Below are positions 7,644 through 9,387 of a stretch of 9,387 nucleotides of DNA, in pieces. This DNA comes from Verrucomicrobiota bacterium. GTDB taxonomy: Bacteria > Chlamydiota > Chlamydiia > Chlamydiales > Rhabdochlamydiaceae. The notes beneath the pieces were generated by a model. The model had not been told where the DNA came from and did not search any database. It saw only the letters and a program-made list of their open reading frames with translations. Both the position numbers and the translations under genes were made by a program. Positions within the stretch are counted from its first letter, which is position 1, and each line of letters starts with the position of its first letter. The DNA is taken from NCBI GenBank assembly GCA_903970455.1, contig CAJCIW010000098.1:1-9387 (forward strand), given 5' to 3'.

Positions 7644-8939
7644 ATGTCAAAGTCGATCTCTTCTTCAAGCCAACCAAAGGCGATGTATTTATTGGCGCTG
7701 ACGGAAATGTGCCAAAGATTCGCTTTTTGGGGAGTTGGAAACCTACTCGTCCTTTATCTCATCGAATATCATCAGTTCGCCGAGGCCACGGCAGACCATC
7801 TCTTCGGCATTTTCACAGGGATCGCCTTTATCCTGCCCGTGCTGGGAGGGTATATCGCCGACCGGATGAACTATCGGCTACCCGTGATTTGGGGGATGCT
7901 TTTTTCGACGATTGGATGTTTTTTAATTGCCACCGGAAGCGTCTCAATGCTCTATATCTCTCTGCTTCTGATTGCGGTTGGCGGCGCGATCTTTACGCCG
8001 AGCATTTACACTCTGCTTGGGAGTCTTTATCACAACAATCATAGTCTTCGGGATTCAGGATTCACGCTTTATTACTCCTCTGTCAATCTTGGGATCTTCA
8101 TTGCTATGGTTGTTTTAGGGTTGATCGGCACCAAAAACTGGAATGTGGCTTTTTTAATTGCTGGACTTGTCCAATTGCTCGGCTTTTGGCCCTTTCGTGC
8201 GGCTTTAAAAAGTATCGATCCAAACAAGATTGCTCCGATGCATTATCAGAAAAACAGCGGCAAAAAGGCCAAATTGCATTCACACGAAAAAGATCGGATA
8301 TGGGTGATCTGCATCCTTTCCTTTTTCTCGATTTTATTTTGGATGGCCTTTAACCAGGGAGGTTCATCGATGAACATCTTTGCCCTGAAGTATACCGACC
8401 GCCACGTGATGGGATTCCAAATGCCCGCCTCCTGGCTCCTCTCCTCTGAAAGTCTCTACCTGGTCATCTTCGCTTTTCCTTTGGCAAAACTCTACACTTG
8501 GCTTGCCAAGCGGAAACTCGATCCGACTCCACCCGCGAAATCTGTGATGAGTTTGTTTGCCATCGGAGTCTGCTTTTTGATCATGACAATAGGGGCCTCC
8601 CAAATTGCAACAGGAGCGAAGGGCGCGGCGATCAGTCCGTTTTATCTTTTCGGCGCCTACGGGTTTATGGCTCTCGGCGAAATGTTGATCGCGCCTATCG
8701 GGCTTTCTCTGCTCACACACCTTTCTCCGCGCCGTTTTACGGCGATGCTTGTCGGTGTTTGGTACTTGTGCGTGGGGATTGCGTTTTATCTGGGTGGAAT
8801 AATGGCTCCCTTGATGTCGAAACTGACAAACATGAATGCCTTCTTTGGCTTGTTTGTCGCCATCTCGTTCATCTTTGGAATCCTGCTTTTACTGCTCGTC
8901 AAGAGGCTCAACCAGATGCGCCATCTAGACACACTTTGA
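7644..8939 (+). CDS. POT/PTR2-family proton-coupled peptide transporter, short 12-helix form
   Basis: POT proteins import di- and tripeptides across the inner membrane with protons. The 431-residue product has about 12 hydrophobic helices (roughly 15-40, 52-73, 79-98, 101-128, 140-163, 167-185, 216-240, 260-286, 293-316, 326-360, 365-391 and 398-422). Family signatures are in order: E21-M-C-Q24-R25-F-A-F-W-G in helix 1, GGYIADR after helix 2, LYYSSVNLG in helix 5, and GEMLIAPIGLSLLTHLSP around helix 10. Two things are odd. The second Glu of the E-xx-E-R-F motif is Gln (codon 7713-7715). The protein is also shorter than usual bacterial POTs (about 500 residues, 14 helices), because only some 30 residues link helices 6 and 7 and the extra helix pair is absent. 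Start choice rests on the GGGGAG site. The 3' end overlaps the convergent pseudouridine synthase gene by 32 bases. Peptide uptake would suit an amino-acid-dependent bacterium, but the substrate is inferred from family only. Confidence 0.9.
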   Translation: MSKSISSSSQPKAMYLLALTEMCQRFAFWGVGNLLVLYLIEYHQFAEATADHLFGIFTGIAFILPVLGGYIADRMNYRLPVIWGMLFSTIGCFLIATGSVSMLYISLLLIAVGGAIFTPSIYTLLGSLYHNNHSLRDSGFTLYYSSVNLGIFIAMVVLGLIGTKNWNVAFLIAGLVQLLGFWPFRAALKSIDPNKIAPMHYQKNSGKKAKLHSHEKDRIWVICILSFFSILFWMAFNQGGSSMNIFALKYTDRHVMGFQMPASWLLSSESLYLVIFAFPLAKLYTWLAKRKLDPTPPAKSVMSLFAIGVCFLIMTIGASQIATGAKGAAISPFYLFGAYGFMALGEMLIAPIGLSLLTHLSPRRFTAMLVGVWYLCVGIAFYLGGIMAPLMSKLTNMNAFFGLFVAISFIFGILLLLLVKRLNQMRHLDTL

Positions 8940-9387
8940 GAAGATCTAGGGCTTGTTTGAAGTCGGCAGGGATCGGGGCAGTGACGTTGATCTCTTTCCC
9001 TGTCGAGGGATGGTTGAAGAGAAGCCGATACGCGTGCAGCAAATTCCGATGCGGCTTGTAAGGACAGATAAATTTCTTTCCATATTGCACATCTCCGAGG
9101 ATGGGATGTTTGATGCCGCTTAGGTGCGCTCGAAGCTGATGTGTACGGCCGGTATACGGCTCGCAGCTCACGACGGATGCTGTTTTCCCCTTAGCTAAAC
9201 ATTTCCAATACGTGATGGCCCGTTCCCCATTTTTTTGATCGGTAGAACCATAGACCGTCTGCCCTTGATAACTGTATTTTTTGCCGAGAAAATTATCGAT
9301 TTTGCCTTCCTCCTTTTCCATCACGCCGTCGACAATTGCCAAATAAAGCTTCCGAATACCCCGCTCTTTGAAAAGTAAAAGCATTTT
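8908..9387 (-). CDS. RluA-family RNA pseudouridine synthase, C-terminal part (5' end beyond window)
   Basis: RluA-family enzymes convert specific uridines in rRNA or tRNA to pseudouridine. The minus-strand frame is open to the right edge, giving 159 visible residues; family members are usually about 220-330. The Met codon at 9384 is internal, because the visible part begins in the middle of the catalytic domain: RGIRKLYLAIVDG is the segment normally found some 50-60 residues after the catalytic HRLD motif, which must lie outside the window. The later family block EPYTGRTHQLRAHLSG followed by HPILGDVQYG (about 78-102 of the visible part) is intact. So is the closing LLHAYRLLFNHPSTGKE with the VTAPIP end. 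The TGA at 8908-8910 lies inside the last codons of the convergent transporter gene. The visible part cannot tell RluA, RluC, RluD or TruC apart, so no symbol is given. Confidence 0.9.
   Translation of the reverse strand, partial: KMLLLFKERGIRKLYLAIVDGVMEKEEGKIDNFLGKKYSYQGQTVYGSTDQKNGERAITYWKCLAKGKTASVVSCEPYTGRTHQLRAHLSGIKHPILGDVQYGKKFICPYKPHRNLLHAYRLLFNHPSTGKEINVTAPIPADFKQALDLLKVCLDGASG

Noticed and set aside
7621..7648. TTGACA...TATGTC as a promoter for the transporter
   Set aside because: Transcription would begin inside the coding sequence, after the chosen start codon.
7683..7685. Internal ATG (Met14) as the transporter start
   Set aside because: It is possible, with an AAAGG-like site, but the ATG at 7644 has a stronger and better-spaced site, and the short polar N-terminus is normal for the family.

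Overview
The window reads as ordinary, gene-dense bacterial chromosome. The coding content suggests a Gram-negative, probably host-associated bacterium. A GT9 heptosyltransferase-like enzyme points to lipopolysaccharide synthesis. Two very large, alpha-helical proteins of no family I recognise, one with a type III secretion-like N-terminus, fit an intracellular lineage such as the environmental Chlamydiota (Parachlamydiales); a Legionella-like host is an alternative. This placement is inference from gene content, not from a phylogenetic marker. No rRNA, tRNA, CRISPR array or transposase gene was seen.

Layout. Bases 1-810 (+) hold the 3' end of a large gene whose start lies off the left edge. 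Bases 851-1477 (-) encode a short MazG-type nucleotide pyrophosphohydrolase. An 89-base divergent spacer follows, then a 1383-residue protein at 1567-5718 (+). The C-terminal 266 residues of this protein line up almost end to end with the 269 residues visible in the left-edge gene, so the two are diverged paralogues with mazG lying between them on the opposite strand. Bases 5719-5901 are non-coding and contain a striking 83-base near-perfect inverted repeat (5740-5822).

Bases 5902-6384 (+) encode a Nudix hydrolase. A bidirectional intrinsic terminator (about 6444-6481) separates it from the convergent GT9 glycosyltransferase gene (6500-7567, -). Divergent to that is a 431-residue peptide transporter of the POT/PTR2 family (7644-8939, +). 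Its 3' end overlaps by 32 bases the convergent 3' end of an RluA-family pseudouridine synthase gene (8908-9387, -), which runs off the right edge.

How the genes work together. There is no obvious multi-gene pathway; strand switches separate most genes into single units. Two are nucleotide-cleansing type enzymes (MazG, Nudix), one builds the envelope (GT9), one imports peptides (POT) and one modifies RNA (RluA family). The parts most likely to be undescribed are the paired giant proteins and the long palindrome behind the second one. Two known-family proteins also depart from type: the transporter has Gln in place of a proton-coupling Glu in its signature motif, and MazG has a shortened second domain.
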